The notes: a model not told the origin generated them from the letters alone. A stretch of 38,054 nt of DNA from Vineibacter terrae (GCF_008039615.1 NZ_VDUZ01000073.1:1-38054), one strand, 5' to 3'; positions 26,704-35,510 are shown, counted from the stretch's first letter. Made by a program: numbers and translations.

Positions 26704-26732
26704 TTGGCGCCGTGGTCCGGCTTGGTTATGGT
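26704..26732 (+). promoter_or_regulatory. Possible argB promoter
   Basis: TTGGCG (26704-26709), 17 bases, TATGGT (26727-26732). The start of transcription would be near 26739, only about 5 bases before the terminator-like hairpin at 26744. The -10 region TATGGTCCGGCG resembles that before dapD. Confidence 0.5.
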
Positions 26733-26743
26733 CCGGCGTTCAT

Positions 26744-26775
26744 GCCCTCGCCCGCATCCGGGCCGAGGGCTTTTT
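26744..26775 (+). terminator. Intrinsic terminator directly upstream of argB
   Basis: GCCCTCG (26744-26750) plus CCCG, a CATC loop, CGGG, one bulged C and CGAGGGC (26764-26770), followed by TTTTT (26771-26775). This is a textbook plus-strand terminator, yet argB starts on the same strand 26 bases later. It may stop transcripts arriving from upstream or act as an attenuator of argB. Confidence 0.8.
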
Positions 26776-26800
26776 CCGATCAGCGAGGGTGGGGGCGGCT

Positions 26801-27718
26801 ATGGCCGAACCGATGCAGCCGGAGAGCAAGGAGCAGAAGCGGTTGATCCGCATGGCCGAGACGATCTCGCAAGCGCTGCCCTATATGCGACGTCTCTCCG
26901 ACGCCAACATCGTGGTCAAGTACGGCGGCCACGCCATGACCGATCCGCATCTGGGCGACATCTTCGCGCGCGACATCGTGCTGATGAAGCAGGTCGGCAT
27001 GAACCCGATCGTGGTCCATGGCGGCGGTCCGCAGATCAACCGCATGCTCGAGCGGGTCGGCATCAAGAGCAACTTCGTGCACGGCCTGCGGGTGACCGAC
27101 GCGGCCACGATGGAGATCGTCGAGATGGTGCTGGCCGGCGCCATCAACAAGGCGATCGTGGCCGACATCAACGAATGCGGCGGCACCGCCGTCGGCATCT
27201 GCGGCAAGGACGGCAACCTGATCCTGGCACGCAAGGTCACCGAGATGCGCGATCCGCGCACCGGCGAGCTGCTGCAGGTCGATCTGCAGCAGGTGGGCGA
27301 GCCGGCCCGGATCAACGTCATGGTGCTGGAGCAGCTCGCCGCCGCCAAAGTGATCCCGGTGGTGGCGCCGATCGGCTTCGGCCTCAACGACGAGCTGACC
27401 TACAACATCAATGCCGACACCTCGGCCGGCGCGATCGCCGGCGCGATGCGCGCCAAGCGCCTGTACTTCCTCACCGACGTGCCGGGGGTGCTCGACAAGA
27501 ACAAGCAGCTGATCCGCGAGATGAACGTCGAGCAGGCGCGCGGCCTGATCGCCGACGGCACCATCTCCGGCGGCATGATCCCCAAGATCGAGAACTGCAT
27601 CGATGCCGTGAATGCCGGGGTCGAGGCCGCGGTGATCATGGACGGCCGCGTGCCGCACAGCCTGCTGCTGGAGTTGTTCACCGAATCGGGCGTCGGCACC
27701 ATGGTGAAGCGGAAGTAA
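26801..27718 (+). CDS. argB: N-acetylglutamate kinase
   Basis: A 305-residue amino-acid kinase phosphorylating N-acetylglutamate, the second step of arginine synthesis. VVKYGGHAM begins near residue 38 (phosphate-binding Lys40), [13 protein letters not shown] follows, and the C-terminal lysine region [20 protein letters not shown] is intact. The N-terminal helix ([20 protein letters not shown]) is of the arginine-sensitive, hexameric type, which suggests feedback inhibition by arginine. The ATG at 26801 is preceded by GAGGGTGGGGG. No other arginine gene is in the window. Confidence 0.95.
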   Translation: MAEPMQPESKEQKRLIRMAETISQALPYMRRLSDANIVVKYGGHAMTDPHLGDIFARDIVLMKQVGMNPIVVHGGGPQINRMLERVGIKSNFVHGLRVTDAATMEIVEMVLAGAINKAIVADINECGGTAVGICGKDGNLILARKVTEMRDPRTGELLQVDLQQVGEPARINVMVLEQLAAAKVIPVVAPIGFGLNDELTYNINADTSAGAIAGAMRAKRLYFLTDVPGVLDKNKQLIREMNVEQARGLIADGTISGGMIPKIENCIDAVNAGVEAAVIMDGRVPHSLLLELFTESGVGTMVKRK

Positions 27719-27800
27719 CCGCCTTTCACCGAGGTTTCGCGATATTGCCGCAGCCGGTGCTGGGGTTTTGCGTTCCTTGCGTGGGTGGGTCGGGGCCGCC

Positions 27801-27829
27801 TTGACGGCCGATGGGCGACACCATACCTA
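27801..27829 (+). promoter_or_regulatory. Possible def promoter
   Basis: TTGACG (27801-27806), 17 bases, then TACCTA (27824-27829). Good -35, weak -10, about 25-30 bases before the def start codon. Confidence 0.35.
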
Positions 27830-27859
27830 AGTGGCCGAATTGACTAGCGAATGGTCCCG

Positions 27860-28426
27860 ATGGCCCTGTTGCCGATCCTGACGGCGCCCGATCCGCGCCT
27901 GAAAAAGAAGTCCCAGCCCGTGAAGGCGGTCGATGCCGAGACCCGCCAGCTCATGGACGACATGCTGGAGACCATGAAGGCCGCGCCGGGCATCGGTTTG
28001 GCGGCGCCGCAGGTCGGCGTGCTCAAGCGCGTGATCGTCCTGGAGATCGAGCGCGAGGACACCAGCACCGGGCCATTGTTCATGGCCAACCCGGAGATCA
28101 TCGACGTCTCCGAGGAGGACGCCACCTACAACGAGGGATGCCTGTCGGTGCCCGAGCACTATGCCGACGTGGTGCGTCCGGCGAAGGTCACCGTCCGCTA
28201 TCTCGACCGCGACAATGTGCAGCGCGAGCTGTCGTGCGACGGCCTGCTGGCCACCTGCGTGCAGCACGAGATCGACCATCTCGACGGCATCCTGTTCATC
28301 GACAAGATCTCGGCGCTCAAGCGCTCGATGATCCTGCGCAAGCTGGTGAAGGCGCGCAAGGAGAAGGAGCGCGAGGGGGACGAGCCAACGTCGGCCAAGA
28401 AGGAAAGCGAGCACGCGGTGCTGTAG
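27860..28426 (+). CDS. def: Peptide deformylase
   Basis: A 188-residue metalloprotease that removes the N-formyl group from new proteins. The three motifs are complete: GIGLAAPQ (44-51), EGCLS (92-96, metal ligand Cys94) and QHEIDH (135-140, ligands His136 and His140, catalytic Glu137). The start at 27860 gives the usual MALLPIL opening; an in-frame ATG at 27851 would add three residues and cannot be excluded, since neither has a strong ribosome-binding site. The charged C-terminal tail (KARKEKEREGDEPTSAKKES) is variable. Works with fmt, but two inverted genes lie between them. Confidence 0.95.
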   Translation: MALLPILTAPDPRLKKKSQPVKAVDAETRQLMDDMLETMKAAPGIGLAAPQVGVLKRVIVLEIEREDTSTGPLFMANPEIIDVSEEDATYNEGCLSVPEHYADVVRPAKVTVRYLDRDNVQRELSCDGLLATCVQHEIDHLDGILFIDKISALKRSMILRKLVKARKEKEREGDEPTSAKKESEHAVL

Positions 28427-28443
28427 CTTTCCGGCGAAGGTCC

Positions 28444-29340
28444 TCAATCCTTGCGCGTGACGCTCACCTCGACCTCGAGGCCCAGCCCGTCTTCGGCCTT
28501 GCCCTCCCAGGATCCCGATACGGGCGAGGCCTGCGCCGGGTCGCGCACGATGGCGACCGGGATCAGGGCGCCGTCGGAGACCAGCGCGTTGGTGGGATCG
28601 AGGTGCATCCAGCCTGCGCCCGGCAAATAGATCTGCGCCCAGGCATGGGTGGCGCCGCCGCCTTCGACCGCCGGCGCATCGGCGGCCTCATCCCGGCCAG
28701 GGTCGTAGATGTAGCCGCTGACGAAACGCGCGGCGAGGCCCAGGCTGCGCGCGCCCTCCATCATCAGATAGGCGAAGTCGCGGCAGGTGCCGGACCCCGA
28801 TTGCAGCGTCTCGAGCGGTGACTGGGTCCCGTAGGCGTCGCGCGGCACATAGGTGAAGGTGCCCCTGATCGCAGCCGCCATGGCGTTGAGCACCGGCAAG
28901 GTCTCGGGCAATCCCGGCGTTTCGTCGGCGACAGTGAGGAAGCCCTTGGCCCAGAGATCGATCGCGTGCTCCGGGTCCGGCACGTGCCGCTCCTGCAGGC
29001 CGGCGAGATCACGGATCTCGTCGGCCGAGTAGGCCAGCGGCAGGTTGCGGGCATGCTCCGCCACCATGTACTCGGTGGCCACGAACGGGAAGCGTTCGAC
29101 GTCCAGCGTGCTCTCGATGACCAGCGCGCTGGCCGGCTCGGCGAAGTCGACGAGCGCGATGCTGTTGCCGAACACGTCGTATTGCCAGACGGTCTGGCTC
29201 GGCGTCGGCGTGATCGCAAGCGTGGCCTCGTGCAGGCGCATCTCGTGGCTGTCGCGTGGCCGCACCATCAGGCGATGGCGCCCGAACATGACCGGGTTGG
29301 CGTAGCGGTAGGTCGTCGTGTGCCGCAGCAGGAAGCGCAT
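28444..29340 (-). CDS. Transglutaminase-like cysteine peptidase-fold protein
   Basis: A 298-residue protein with the bacterial transglutaminase-like N-terminal domain (RFLLRHTTTYRYANPVMFGR, roughly residues 1-80) and a transglutaminase core. The catalytic triad is visible: Cys186 in SGSGTCRDFAYLMMEGARSL, His232 in THAWAQIYLPGAGW, and Asp248 in MHLDPTN. Such proteins are cytosolic and are usually thought to be proteases or amide-forming enzymes; substrates are mostly unknown. No ribosome-binding site is obvious before 29340. It lies 13 bases after the hydrolase gene and is cotranscribed with it. Confidence 0.9.
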   Translation of the reverse strand: MRFLLRHTTTYRYANPVMFGRHRLMVRPRDSHEMRLHEATLAITPTPSQTVWQYDVFGNSIALVDFAEPASALVIESTLDVERFPFVATEYMVAEHARNLPLAYSADEIRDLAGLQERHVPDPEHAIDLWAKGFLTVADETPGLPETLPVLNAMAAAIRGTFTYVPRDAYGTQSPLETLQSGSGTCRDFAYLMMEGARSLGLAARFVSGYIYDPGRDEAADAPAVEGGGATHAWAQIYLPGAGWMHLDPTNALVSDGALIPVAIVRDPAQASPVSGSWEGKAEDGLGLEVEVSVTRKD

Positions 29341-29353
29341 GTTGAATGTGCTT

Positions 29354-30103
29354 TCACGTCGGCGTGTGGCGAGTCAGGAAATCGCGCACACGGCGGATCG
29401 ATTCGGCGAGATGGGTCGGGCCGCGCCAGTCCTGCTGCACCTCGAGATCGGGCGCCAGGCGTGCGATCTCGGCGCTGGTCTCGGCCGGGTGCGGGGTGTC
29501 CGTGCCCGGTTGCAGGTATAGCGGCGTGCGGCAGCCGCGCACGAAATCGCGGCTGACCGAGAACACGAAATCGCCGCCGAACATGTTGCGGCCGAAGCTC
29601 TGGATGACATCCTCGCCCAGGGTCGGATCGCGCTCACGCATGGTCTTGCTGAAGCCGTCGACGGCCGCGGCCCAGGTGGCGCGGTTCTCATGCAGGCCGA
29701 TCGGGTTCTGCAGCACGGCCGCCGCCACGCGGTCCGGCGCCATCGCGCACAGCTTCAGGCAGAAGCTGCCGCCGATGCAGCCACCCATGACGTGGAACTG
29801 GCGATAGCCGAGATGGTCCATCAGGGCGAGATGGTCGGCGCCATAGGTGTGCCAGCCGTGATCCGCGGCCACCGCGCCGCGGGACTGGCCGGCATTGCGC
29901 TGATCCATGCCGACCACGGTGAACCGGTCCGACAGGTCGGCCATCGGATTCATCCATGGTGCCGGCGCGTTGGAATCAGCCGGGCTCGCGCGCCAGTACG
30001 CCAGCTGCGAGCGCAGCCCGCCGGGTGCGAACAGCAGCAGCGGGAAGCCTGAGCCGTGGACCTCGTAGTAGATTTCGGCGTCGGGAAGCTTGAGGGTAGG
30101 CAT
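29354..30103 (-). CDS. Alpha/beta hydrolase with cysteine at the nucleophile elbow
   Basis: A 249-residue alpha/beta-fold hydrolase. PLLLFAPGG is the oxyanion-loop region, VVGMDQRNAGQSRG follows, and the nucleophile elbow reads VMGGCIGGSFCL: Cys109 takes the place of the usual serine in G-x-S-x-G. Likely acid is Asp in QPGTDTPHP, likely histidine in WRGPTHLAESI. Cys nucleophiles are known in dienelactone hydrolase relatives. The start at 30103 has GGAG upstream; a longer frame adds a poor leader. First gene of a two-gene minus-strand unit with the transglutaminase-like gene. Substrate unknown. Confidence 0.85.
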   Translation of the reverse strand: MPTLKLPDAEIYYEVHGSGFPLLLFAPGGLRSQLAYWRASPADSNAPAPWMNPMADLSDRFTVVGMDQRNAGQSRGAVAADHGWHTYGADHLALMDHLGYRQFHVMGGCIGGSFCLKLCAMAPDRVAAAVLQNPIGLHENRATWAAAVDGFSKTMRERDPTLGEDVIQSFGRNMFGGDFVFSVSRDFVRGCRTPLYLQPGTDTPHPAETSAEIARLAPDLEVQQDWRGPTHLAESIRRVRDFLTRHTPT

Positions 30104-30197
30104 TGGCAGCTCCGCTGTCGTCGACCGGCGCGAAGCATGGGCCGGGAAGAGCGCCGCGTACAAGCCCCAACCAAGTGACCGCCAGCTATCCGGCGCG

Positions 30198-30227
30198 TTG
30201 CCGCGCTGATGGCCGGCGGCCTATAAC
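30198..30227 (+). promoter_or_regulatory. fmt promoter, possibly giving a leaderless mRNA
   Basis: TTGCCG (30198-30203), 18 bases, TATAAC (30222-30227). Initiation 6-7 bases after the -10 falls on or next to the A of the fmt ATG (30234), and no ribosome-binding site precedes the ATG. The pair is reasonable, though the -35 is imperfect. Confidence 0.5.
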
Positions 30228-30233
30228 AGCCGC

Positions 30234-31211
30234 ATGAAACTCGCTTTTCTCGGCACATCGGAATTCGCCGTGCCGGCACTGCAGGCGCTGGTCGATGCCG
30301 GGCACGACGTGGTCGCGGTCTACACCCGTGCGCCCAAGCCGGCCGGCCGCGGACAGAGGGAGCAGAAGACCCCGGCGCACAGGCTTGCCGATCAGCTGGA
30401 GCTTGTCGTCCGCACCCCCCGGACGCTGCGCATCGACGAGGCCGCGGCCGAGTTCAAGGCGCTCGATCTCGATGCCGGCGTGGTCGTGTCCTACGGCCAT
30501 ATCCTGCCCAAGAGCTTTCTCGAAGCGCCGCTGCTGGGCTGCTTCAACATCCACGGCTCGCTGCTGCCGCGCTGGCGTGGGGCGGCGCCGATCCAGCGCG
30601 CGCTCCTGGCCGGCGATGCCGAGACCGGCGTCACCATCATCCGCATGGACGAAGGGTTGGACACCGGCCCGATGCTGCTGGCCGAAAGCGTGCCGATCCG
30701 TGCCGACACCACGGCGGGATCGCTGCATGATGGGCTGGCGGTGCTGGGCGCGCGGCTGATCGTGTCGGCGCTTGACGGCCTCGTGGCCGGCACCTTGCAG
30801 GCCGTGGCCCAGCCCGCCGACGGCGTCACCTATGCCCACAAGCTGCAGCGCGAGGAGGGCGCCCTGGACTGGCGCCGGCCGGCAGCCGAGCTCGAGCGGC
30901 AGGTGCGCGCGTTCGACCCCTGGCCGGGCACCTACTTCGATGCGCCTGCCCCAGGTGGCGGGATGGAGCGGATCAAGCTGCTGGGGGCCGCGCTGGCGCT
31001 GGCCGCGGGAGCACCCGGCACGGTGAGCGTCGCGCGCGACGGCGTTCCGACGGTGGCTTGCGGCGTCGGCGGCATGCGGTTGCTGCGCCTGCAGCGGCCC
31101 GGCAAGGCGCCGGTCGATGGCGCGGCGTTCGCCCGCGGCTTCCCGCTCGCCGGCACGGTGCTGCCACCGCCGGCCGGCGGCGATGCGCCGGTGGTGCGGC
31201 CGACGGGATGA
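30234..31211 (+). CDS. fmt: Methionyl-tRNA formyltransferase
   Basis: A 325-residue enzyme formylating initiator Met-tRNA with 10-formyl-tetrahydrofolate. Opening [19 protein letters not shown]; catalytic region [17 protein letters not shown] (Asn106, His108) and Asp143 in GLDTGP. The tRNA-binding loop in [16 protein letters not shown] and the C-terminal OB-like domain (residues about 205-310) are present. The C-terminal tail is Pro/Gly-rich. Overlaps truA at its end. Supplies the formyl groups that def removes. Confidence 0.96.
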   Translation: MKLAFLGTSEFAVPALQALVDAGHDVVAVYTRAPKPAGRGQREQKTPAHRLADQLELVVRTPRTLRIDEAAAEFKALDLDAGVVVSYGHILPKSFLEAPLLGCFNIHGSLLPRWRGAAPIQRALLAGDAETGVTIIRMDEGLDTGPMLLAESVPIRADTTAGSLHDGLAVLGARLIVSALDGLVAGTLQAVAQPADGVTYAHKLQREEGALDWRRPAAELERQVRAFDPWPGTYFDAPAPGGGMERIKLLGAALALAAGAPGTVSVARDGVPTVACGVGGMRLLRLQRPGKAPVDGAAFARGFPLAGTVLPPPAGGDAPVVRPTG

Positions 31212-32005
31212 TGGCCCGCTACAAGCTCACCCTGGAATATGACGGCGCGCCGTTCGTCGGCTGGCAGCGGCAGGACAACGGCCTGTCCGTCCAGCAGGCG
31301 GTCGAGGATGCGGTGCTGCGGTTCTGCGGCGAGCGTGCGCATGTGCAGGCTGCCGGCCGCACGGATGCCGGCGTCCATGCCTGGGGCCAGGTTGCGCATG
31401 TCGACATCGCCAAGCCGACGCGGCCGGATGTCGTGCGCGATGCGCTGAACTTCCATCTGAAGCCGCATCCGGTGGCGGTGGTGTCGGCCGAGGCCGCGCC
31501 CGACGGTTTCCACGCGCGCTTCTCCGCCACGGGCCGGCGCTATCTCTACCGCATCGTCAACCGGCGCGCGAAGCTCGCGCTCGATGCCGGCCGTGCCTGG
31601 CTGGTCTCGGTGCCGCTCGACGATGCAGCGATGACGCAGGGGGCGCGCCGCCTGGTCGGCCGGCATGACTTCACCAGCTTCCGCTCGACCGCCTGCCAGG
31701 CCGCGAGCCCCGTCAAGACGCTCGACCGGCTGGACGTCAGCCGTGCGGGCGATGAGATCCGCATCGACGTCGCGGCGCGCTCGTTCCTGCACAACCAGGT
31801 GCGCATCATGGTCGGCACCTTGAAGCTGGTCGGCGAAGGCAAATGGACGCCCGATGATGTCGCTGCGGCGCTGGCCGCGTGCAATCGTGAGCGCGGCGGA
31901 CCGACGGCACCGCCGGACGGCCTCTACCTCGCGGCCGTACGCTACGAGGCGCCCTCAGGCAGCCTCGAAGGTGAAGCCGATGAAGCCGTTGATGATCAGG
32001 CCTAG
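31208..32005 (+). CDS. truA: tRNA pseudouridine(38-40) synthase TruA
   Basis: A 265-residue pseudouridine synthase for positions 38-40 of many tRNAs. Catalytic Asp53 lies in [18 protein letters not shown]; the [18 protein letters not shown] opening, RRYLYRI and [20 protein letters not shown] are characteristic. Two adjacent ATGs (31208, 31211) are possible starts, the first overlapping the fmt stop. After the usual end ([11 protein letters not shown]) an acidic 20-residue tail continues, and its last 51 bases run over the 3' end of the convergent membrane gene. The tail is probably a by-product of stop-codon loss. Confidence 0.95.
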   Translation: MMARYKLTLEYDGAPFVGWQRQDNGLSVQQAVEDAVLRFCGERAHVQAAGRTDAGVHAWGQVAHVDIAKPTRPDVVRDALNFHLKPHPVAVVSAEAAPDGFHARFSATGRRYLYRIVNRRAKLALDAGRAWLVSVPLDDAAMTQGARRLVGRHDFTSFRSTACQAASPVKTLDRLDVSRAGDEIRIDVAARSFLHNQVRIMVGTLKLVGEGKWTPDDVAAALAACNRERGGPTAPPDGLYLAAVRYEAPSGSLEGEADEAVDDQA

Positions 32006-32536
32006 CATCAGGCCGAGCCAGAGGTTGAGCGCCGCCAGCGCGATGGCCGGCACCCAGGGTATGTCGAGCGTGCAGCGCAGGATGCGCGCCACAAGGACCA
32101 GCGTGGCAAGGATCACGGCAAGCTCGACCACGCCGACCAGGCTGGGCGCGATCAGGCGCGACAGCGCCGACAGGCCGACGGCGGCGACCAGGAAGGGCAC
32201 GTTGGCCCAGTTCAACGCCACCACGCTGCCGATGTAGCGCTTGGCTCGGTCCATGAAGCGGCTCAGCTCCAGCAGGACGACGGGGAACAGGGTCCAGTCG
32301 ATGATGTAGCGCAGCGTCTCCAGCGCCGCCACGCGCGGCTCGGATGACGCCGTCGTCGCGCCGTCGTAGATCATCATCAGGTAGAAGGCATAGAGCGGCG
32401 CCAGCAGCACGGCCGGCCGGAACGACCGCCAGAAGCCCTCGCGGCTGCGATCCAGCAGGGCGAGCCCGGACGGGTCGCCCTTCATCAGCCGGATCGCGCC
32501 GCTGACGCCGCGCGTGATCTCGATCAGCGTCAGCAT
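31955..32536 (-). CDS. Yip1-like integral membrane protein
   Basis: A 193-residue protein with about five membrane segments: [66 protein letters not shown] and [20 protein letters not shown]. The N-terminal 45 residues are cytosolic with a charged stretch ([20 protein letters not shown]). Length and layout suggest a Yip1/YIPF-type family, without firm identification. It follows yidC by 33 bases and seems to be the last gene of the rpmH operon. The start at 32536 gives the conserved-looking opening [10 protein letters not shown]. Confidence 0.75.
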   Translation of the reverse strand: MLTLIEITRGVSGAIRLMKGDPSGLALLDRSREGFWRSFRPAVLLAPLYAFYLMMIYDGATTASSEPRVAALETLRYIIDWTLFPVVLLELSRFMDRAKRYIGSVVALNWANVPFLVAAVGLSALSRLIAPSLVGVVELAVILATLVLVARILRCTLDIPWVPAIALAALNLWLGLMLGLIINGFIGFTFEAA

Positions 32537-32569
32537 GCCGTCTCTGCCTTGCGGCACCTCCGCGGCTGG

Positions 32570-34417
32570 CTACTTCTTGCGGCCGGCGGTCTTGCCTGCG
32601 GCTGCCGGCTTGGCGGGTGCAGGCGGTGCCGCCGGCTTCGGCGCCGGCGCCGGAGCCTTGGCGCCGAATGATACCGGCACGCCCAGGCGCCGCATGATGG
32701 CGTATTGCTGGGCCATCGACAGCGTGTTGTTCCATGCCCAGTAGATCACCAGGCCGGCGGCGAACTGCCCCAGCATGAAGGTGAACATGATGGGCAGGAA
32801 CTGGAAGATGCGGGCCTGGACCGGGTCGGCCGGCTGCGGGTTGAGCATCTGCTGCATGTACATCGTGATGCCCATGATGATGGGCCAGATGCCGATGTCG
32901 ACGATGTGCAGCAGCGGCGGCACCTGCCAGTGGGGCAGGCCGAACAGCTGAAGCAGGCCGAAGCCCTGCAGCAGCGTGAGCGGGTCGGGCGCGGCAAGGT
33001 CGTGGATCCAGCCGAAGAACGGCTGGTGGCGCATCTCGATGGTCGTGTACAGCACCTTGTAGAGCGCGAAGAACACAGGGATCTGCAGCAGCACCGGCAG
33101 GCAGCCCGCTGCCGGGTTCACCTTCTCGCTCTTGTAGAGCTTCATCAGCTCCTGGTTCATCGCCATCTTGTCGTCGGCGAAGCGCGCCCGCAGCTTCTCC
33201 ATTTCTGGCTGCAGCGCCTTCATCTTCGTCATCGACTCGTAGGACTTGTTGGCCAGCGGGAAGAACGCCAGCTTGACGAGCACGGTGAGCGCCAGGATGG
33301 CGATGCCGAAATTGCCGATCAGGCCGAACAGCTTGTCGAGCAGCCAGAACAGCGGCTTGGTGAGGAACCAGAACCAGCCCCAGTCGATCGTCAGGTCGAA
33401 GCGCGCGATGCCCAGCGCCTCATGATACTGGTCGATCAGGGTGACGATCTTGGCGCCGGCAAACAGGCGCGCCGTGGCTTCGCTGCTGGCGCCCGGCGCC
33501 ACCGTCACCGGCGTGTCGTTGCGGAAGAACGCGTGATACTTCTTGAGCGTGCCGCCTTCGACGCTCTGGCTGATTTCGGTGGCCACCCGCGTCTTCTGGT
33601 CGGGGATCAGCGTCACCATCCAGTACTTGTCGGTGAAGCCCAGCCAGCCGCCGGTGGTCGGCAGCGTCTGCTTCTTGCCGTCCTTGAAGTCCGACCAGGA
33701 GAACTCCTTCAGGACCTCGTCGTAGACGCCGTAGGGGCCTTCGTGCAGCAGATAGATGCCCTCGGTCTTGGGGTCGCCCTCACGGGTGACGAGGCCGTAC
33801 GGGAACAGCGACACCGGCTTGTCGGTCTTGTTGTCGACGGCCAGCGCGACGGTGAACATGAAATTCTGATCGAGGGTGATCTTCTGCCGGAAGATGAGGC
33901 CCTCGCCGTTGTCCCAGCTCAGGGTCAGGGGCTGGCCAGCGGCCAGCTCGGTCCTGTCGGCCGTCCACAGCGTGTCGGCGTCGGGCAGCTTGACCGCGGC
34001 GTTCGACACGTTGGACCAGCCGAAGCGCACGTAGTAGCCATTGGGCGAGCGCTCCGGCGACAGCAGCGTCACCATCGGGCTGTTCTTCTCGACCGTCACG
34101 CGATGCTTGGCCAGCAGCACGTCGTCGATGCGCGCGCCGCGCAGCGCGATGGAGCCTTCGATCTGCGGGGTGGTGATCGTCACGCGCGGCGACGCCTTCA
34201 GCGCCTCCTCGCGCGTTGCCGCTGGCGCCGACGGGCTGCCGGCCGACGGTACTGGCGTGCCGGGCGTGCCGGGTGCGCCCGGCGAGGGTACAGGGTGCGA
34301 CGGCTGCTGCTGTTGCTGCGGCGGTGGGGGCGGCGGCGCTGGGGGCATCAGCGCCTGCCATCCGACGATGATCGCAATCGACAGCGCGATGGCGAGGATG
34401 AGGTTGCGCTGATCCAT
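32570..34417 (-). CDS. yidC: Membrane protein insertase YidC
   Basis: A 615-residue Oxa1-type insertase. An N-terminal anchor (LILAIALSIAIIVGWQALM) is followed by a Pro/Gln/Ser-rich linker to about residue 75, a large periplasmic domain (about 75-350) of the proteobacterial kind, and the core: FGIAILALTVLVKLAFFPLA, cytosolic hairpin KSYESMTKMKALQPEMEKLR, and the later helices with CLPVLLQIPVFFALYKVL and IMFTFMLGQFAAGLVIYWAW. The groove position that is Arg in E. coli is Lys here (VLVKLAFF), as in other alphaproteobacteria. The basic tail (KPAAAGKTAGRKK) may bind ribosomes. It inserts proteins with or without SecYEG. Confidence 0.97.
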   Translation of the reverse strand: MDQRNLILAIALSIAIIVGWQALMPPAPPPPPPQQQQQPSHPVPSPGAPGTPGTPVPSAGSPSAPAATREEALKASPRVTITTPQIEGSIALRGARIDDVLLAKHRVTVEKNSPMVTLLSPERSPNGYYVRFGWSNVSNAAVKLPDADTLWTADRTELAAGQPLTLSWDNGEGLIFRQKITLDQNFMFTVALAVDNKTDKPVSLFPYGLVTREGDPKTEGIYLLHEGPYGVYDEVLKEFSWSDFKDGKKQTLPTTGGWLGFTDKYWMVTLIPDQKTRVATEISQSVEGGTLKKYHAFFRNDTPVTVAPGASSEATARLFAGAKIVTLIDQYHEALGIARFDLTIDWGWFWFLTKPLFWLLDKLFGLIGNFGIAILALTVLVKLAFFPLANKSYESMTKMKALQPEMEKLRARFADDKMAMNQELMKLYKSEKVNPAAGCLPVLLQIPVFFALYKVLYTTIEMRHQPFFGWIHDLAAPDPLTLLQGFGLLQLFGLPHWQVPPLLHIVDIGIWPIIMGITMYMQQMLNPQPADPVQARIFQFLPIMFTFMLGQFAAGLVIYWAWNNTLSMAQQYAIMRRLGVPVSFGAKAPAPAPKPAAPPAPAKPAAAGKTAGRKK

Positions 34418-34429
34418 AGCGTGAATCCG

Positions 34430-34744
34430 TCAGAATTCGAGTGGCCGTGGCGTGCTCGGCGGCGCGGCGGGCAGCCGGCCGGAAGGGTTCGCCAGTGGGG
34501 GCACGGGGTCATAGCCCAGACCACCCCAGGGATGACAGCGACAAATGCGCCGTACAGTGAGCCAAGTGCCGGCGATCGGCCCATGCGTCTGCAGGGCTTC
34601 GTTGGCATAGCGCGAGCAGGTCGGCTCGAACCGGCAGACGCCGCGGAAGAAGTAGGCCGGCACGAGCTGGTAGAAGCGGACCAGCCCGCGCAGCACCAGT
34701 GTCAGGGCGCCGGTCAGCAGCCGGATGGGAAGCAGCTGTCTCAT
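34430..34744 (-). CDS. yidD: Membrane protein insertion efficiency factor YidD
   Basis: A 104-residue small membrane-associated protein that assists YidC. The amphipathic N-terminal helix ([15 protein letters not shown]) is followed by the invariant [15 protein letters not shown] and [16 protein letters not shown]. The C-terminal 20 residues are proline-rich and variable. Its start overlaps the rnpA stop by ATGA. Confidence 0.95.
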   Translation of the reverse strand: MRQLLPIRLLTGALTLVLRGLVRFYQLVPAYFFRGVCRFEPTCSRYANEALQTHGPIAGTWLTVRRICRCHPWGGLGYDPVPPLANPSGRLPAAPPSTPRPLEF

Positions 34745-35157
34745 GTCGCGCCTGCCGGCTCCTGGACCTTCAGCCGGTGCAATGCCCGGCGCAGGTCATC
34801 GGCCATGCTGGCATAATCGCGGCGCACCGCGTCGTGGCGGCCGATCAGGACATAATCGAGGTCGATGCGCGCGCTCGGCACCAGGATCTCGCGTGCCAGC
34901 GACCGCAGCCGGCGGCGCACCCGGTTGCGGATAACGGCGTTGCCGATCTTCTTGGTGACAGTGAAGCCGACCCGCGGCTGCCGCCCGGCGGGGATGTCCG
35001 ATGGCCGTGCGGCGACCTGCAGGATGAAGCCCGGCGTCACCTGCTTGCGGCCGGACGCTTGGAGACGCAGAAAATCGGCCCGCTGCGGCAAGCGCCCGAG
35101 GCGCCGGGGCCTCGGCAGGTCAGGCGTCGTGGATCGCGTATAAGGTGCGGCCGGCAT
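34741..35157 (-). CDS. rnpA: Ribonuclease P protein component
   Basis: A 138-residue protein subunit of RNase P, which matures tRNA 5' ends. The signature RNRVRRRLR with surrounding basic residues and [19 protein letters not shown] is clear. An N-terminal extension of about 20 residues ([14 protein letters not shown]) is longer than usual but common in alphaproteobacteria. Follows rpmH on the same transcript. Confidence 0.93.
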   Translation of the reverse strand: MPAAPYTRSTTPDLPRPRRLGRLPQRADFLRLQASGRKQVTPGFILQVAARPSDIPAGRQPRVGFTVTKKIGNAVIRNRVRRRLRSLAREILVPSARIDLDYVLIGRHDAVRRDYASMADDLRRALHRLKVQEPAGAT

Positions 35158-35219
35158 TGGACGGCCGTTGGCGACTGCGGGTCAGGCGCACGTCGCTGGC
35201 GACGGCTCGGAGGCGTGGC

Positions 35220-35354
35220 TTACGCCGACAGCCGCTTGCGCCCCTTGGCGCGGCGGTTGGCGATGACGGCGCGGCCGCCGACCGTGGCCATGCGGCTGCG
35301 GAAGCCGTGGCGGCGCTTGCGCACCAGTTTGCTCGGCTGGTAAGTGCGTTTCAC
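35220..35354 (-). CDS. rpmH: Ribosomal protein L34, GTG start
   Basis: A 44-residue protein of the large ribosomal subunit. Translation gives (M)[19 protein letters not shown], then [24 protein letters not shown], the full L34 sequence. The start codon is GTG (minus strand, 35354-35352), preceded by AGGGAG. It heads the rpmH-rnpA-yidD-yidC operon. Confidence 0.97.
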   Translation of the reverse strand: MKRTYQPSKLVRKRRHGFRSRMATVGGRAVIANRRAKGRKRLSA

Positions 35355-35481
35355 AGCGCAACTCCCTGTTCATGCGGTCGCCTCGAGGGGCGCCCCGGTA
35401 AAATGCGACAACCGCCCAGGAAGCTTCCCAGCCACCGGCGCAGCCGACGACGGGCCGCATGGGCGGTCGAAAGTGGCGCAG

Positions 35482-35510
35482 CCTATACGAGGCGGCGGCC
35501 GGGAAGTCAA
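35482..35510 (-). promoter_or_regulatory. rpmH operon promoter
   Basis: On the minus strand: TTGACT (35510-35505), 17 bases, TATAGG (35487-35482). Start of transcription near 35475, giving a leader of about 120 bases before rpmH. No DnaA boxes were recognised around it. The gene-free stretch 35355-35667 between rpmH and the TVP38 gene otherwise shows only a TATAAC at 35596-35601 on the plus strand. Confidence 0.7.

Noticed and set aside
32705-34816. Plus-strand open frame of 703 codons opposite yidC and yidD
   Set aside because: Antisense to two clear genes and composed of His/Gln/Arg-rich sequence.
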